Source: Oxytricha trifallax
Lineage: Eukaryota > Ciliophora > Spirotrichea > Sporadotrichida > Oxytrichidae
Assembly: GCA_000711775.1 (NCBI GenBank)
Contig: ARYC01000818.1
Location: 59,145-123,144, forward strand
DNA: 64,000 bases
Direction: 5' to 3'
Part shown: piece by piece, positions 61,922-64,000 of the stretch
Layout: each line of letters begins with the position of its first letter
Position numbering within the stretch: the stretch's first letter is position 1
Program-made: the position numbers and the translations under genes
Notes under the pieces: generated by a model
The model's input: only the letters and a program-made list of their open reading frames with translations
Database searches by the model: none
What the model was told of the DNA's origin: nothing

Positions 61922-62581
61922 GGTGGTACCTCTCTCACGCCTCCACAATTATTAATGCAAAAAATAAAATCAATAATTATCTCACTAACCAAAATTAGGT
62001 CAAAAATCAAGAATTTAATAACCAGAAATGTTAATCGAAACAATTTGAGGCAGTATGACTTTGAAAAAATTATCAATTTATCATAAACACTAATATTTAT
62101 ATTTGTTTTTATTCATATTATTATTTGAATAATTTCCCAATAATTTTCATATTTTCGCCTGTAATATTTTTATCCAGAATCTTGGAGGCAATATATAGTT
62201 CAATTTAATAGTAACAAAAAATCACTTTCATTCTAAAATAAATTGATCCTACATATTATTATCTTATAATTCTCTTTTTTGTTATTATTAAAGTGAACTA
62301 TATATTGCCTCCAAGATTCTGAAAAATATTATAGGTTAAAATATGAAAATTATTGGGAAATTATTCAAATAGTAATATGAATAAAAACAAATACAAATAT
62401 TCGTGTTTATGATAAATTGATAATTTTTCCAAAGTCATACTGCCTCAAATTGTTTCGATTAACATTTCTGGTTATTAAATTCTTGATTTTTGACCTAAAT
62501 TTGGTTAGTGAGATAATTATTGATTTTATTTTTTGCATTGATAATTGTGGGGGCGTGGGAGAGGTACCACTCCATTTTTAG
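61922..62581. mobile_element. Palindromic element at a start codon, 10-bp direct repeats
   Basis: CCATTTTTAG stands at 61912-61921 and 62572-62581. Between them the ends are inverse copies (GGTGGTACCTCTCTCACGCC on the left), and the arms extend about 300 bp each, nearly identical, around a centre near 62250. On the minus strand the direct repeat reads CTAAAAATGG and contains the ATG of the gene at 61915. It is non-coding and resembles a palindromic MITE used as an IES. Confidence 0.85.
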
Positions 62582-62939
62582 ATTAATTTAGAAAATATAT
62601 ATGATTTTAGAATAATTTATTTCGATTACTGATTATTTTTTTTCAATTCTACTATATTTTCTAATGCATAATACAATAATTATATCGTAAATTATTATGC
62701 TTAAAAGATTGGAGCTCATTTTAAATGCACTAAAATACAAATTTAAGGTTATAAATAATTTATATAAAAATTTATTATCATAAATTTTGGTTTATATTGC
62801 ATAGATCAACCTACAAATTTTAATAATAATTTATAGCAAAAAATATATAAAATATTTCGAACCCTCTTATGAAATTTATTATCACAATTTATGAAACCAC
62901 TTTTACATACAACTCGCATTATAAACTTTATTATACTCT
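62582..62939. other. AT-rich stretch, no gene seen
   Basis: Presumed 5' flank of the gene at 61915. No coding frame or specific site is recognised. Confidence 0.45.
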
Positions 62940-63026
62940 AATTCTTAGGCATTTCCCTCTCATCAATTGAAAAGGTCGAAGGGAGTTGAGGCTGCACCAG
63001 CGCCGCCACTCACTCCAGCTCCCATT
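62940..63026. other. Coding-like segment cut by the second TBE
   Basis: GC-rich relative to its surroundings. On the plus strand it reads AFPSHQLKRSKGVEAAPA and PPLTPAPI up to the TBE. On the minus strand an ATG formed with the target duplication gives MGAGVSGGAGAASTPFDLFN then TGA. Either strand may be coding. The abrupt stop of composition at the TBE suggests insertion into or next to an MDS. Confidence 0.35.
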
Positions 63027-64000
63027 CAAAACCCCAAAACCCTTTCAGTAGTTTGATTGAGTTTTTGATTGATAAAAGTAAACTATAAGTGCATTCTTTA
63101 TTAGGGTTTTAATAGGGTTTATGTAGGGGTTTAATGTTTAAATATTAGTATTTTAAGTGAGTATAACAAGCGAGTTTTTAAAATATTTCAAATAAACATA
63201 AGCTTAGAGTCATGTGGCAGTTCTCTGAATTTTATCTTTCTAAAGTTGATGTTTGATTGTTTCTATTGTTTATTAATTCTCTTAGCTTGGCTTGATAATA
63301 GTTGAGTATGCAAGTTCTCTGAGACCTCCATTTATTTTATTTTTATCAAGATATTGCTTGATTCTCTGCTTAGAATCTCTCTCACCTCTGCAGCTAAAGT
63401 AATCGTTTCTTGGCATGTCGCTCTCTATTATTATTACTGCTAGAGCCCAGATATCCCATTACGTGTCTCCATCTCTCCAATCCTCTCTTTCTGGGAAATA
63501 TCCAGGAGTGCCGTATACATTTTCTTATGCAGAGGCTTGCACTCTTTGAGCCCTGTTGAAGTCAATAATATAAACTCTAAGAGGCTGAAAGTTCATCATG
63601 ATATTCTCTGGCTTTAAGTCTCTATGAACATAACCTAGCTTGTGAAGCTCTTCAATCCCCTCAACTATCTGCAACACTATCTAGCCAATTATCTCTGACA
63701 TCTATTGTCAGATAAGAATTCTCTGTAAGTCATTTCAAGTAATGGTAGTCTGAAGGCTACATGATCTTTACCAAGTAAAAGAGCATCAAGCTAGATGATA
63801 TGCCTGGACTCATTTAACTTTGCCTTTTAAAGAGCAAAATACTCATTAGCAAATTCCATTTGGAACTTGTCATCAGCAAGGAAGTAATTGAATGGATATA
63901 TCTTGTAAGCATATTAGTCATCAGTAATGACTGTCTTCTCTATTTTATCTTCAAGAGTGAGGTAGCTTTCTAGGCAAGAATCTAAGTCAATGATTTTTAA
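63027..64000. mobile_element. Second TBE, left end, runs off the window
   Basis: It begins CAAAACCCCAAAACCC after ATT (63024-63026), an ANT-type target. The inner terminal repeat is related to that of the first TBE (TATAAGTGC, TATTAGGGTTTTAATAGGG) but diverged. The zinc-finger/kinase gene follows in the expected orientation, reading towards the end of the element. It is therefore a TBE of a different subfamily. Confidence 0.9.
63210..64000 (-). pseudogene. TBE zinc-finger/kinase, C-terminal part, one frameshift
   Basis: On the minus strand the kinase-like domain reads QYAYKIYPFNYFLADDKFQM, then GYVHRDLKPENIMMN (catalytic loop), YIIDFNRAQ (DFN for DFG), YGTPGYFPEREDW and WDIWALAVIIIESDMPR, ending at TGA 63210. 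Near 63702 the frame shifts by one base between SDNR and MSEIIGQIVLQIVEG. The N-terminal zinc fingers lie beyond the window. It matches the kinase of the first TBE throughout, at moderate identity. Confidence 0.8.

Overview
The window reads as germline (micronuclear) DNA of a spirotrich ciliate close to Oxytricha/Sterkiella. Three observations support this. Every convincing reading frame uses TAA and TAG as glutamine and only TGA as stop. Genes are cut into macronuclear-destined segments (MDSs) by short AT-rich internal eliminated sequences (IESs) bounded by 3-10 bp direct repeats (pointers); removing the IES plus one repeat restores the frame. Tc1/mariner elements of the telomere-bearing (TBE) type, ending in CAAAACCCCAAAACCCC, are inserted at ANT sites.

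Layout, left to right. 1-338: 5' end of a leftward gene capped by a G4T4 telomere-like run. 613-1940: a foldback-like element whose ends are arrays of a 20-bp repeat built on TGACGTC. 4680-10799: a compact block without visible IESs, holding a frameshifted DDE transposase, a 245-residue coiled-coil protein and a 1068-residue SecA-like DEAD protein with very short introns. 10800-14800: mostly non-coding, with a GC-richer island and a large palindrome. 14808-33807 (+), 34190-41634 (-) and 42780-48897 (-): three alpha-2-macroglobulin-like genes, the last two a direct tandem pair. The first carries a mucin-like Thr/Pro-rich insert, a palindrome-bearing IES and a full TBE. That TBE is about 4.12 kb without its own passenger: a 2270-bp element with about 405-bp inverted repeats that encodes an SF3 (Rep-type) helicase and sits at a TA inside the TBE kinase ORF.

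50030-51897 (-) is IFT74, a ciliary transport protein. 52328-58340 (+) is a long Gln/Asn/Ser-rich protein whose last codons lie beyond a 1-kb IES. 58558-59555 (+) is a small membrane protein; 60196-60976 (-) a probable mitochondrial membrane protein; 61183-61915 (-) an unrecognised protein whose start codon lies in an IES pointer. At 63027 a second TBE begins and runs off the window.

The host genes do not form an operon; they look like precursors of separate macronuclear chromosomes. The two alpha-2-macroglobulin-like genes in which the region could be found lack the thioester motif. The mobile DNA includes TBEs, the Rep element, a MITE-like family with runs of G at its ends, and several palindromes. 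Much of it lies where excision must be precise for the gene to work. Exact MDS limits of the large genes are only partly resolved here; junctions that I checked in frame are listed individually.
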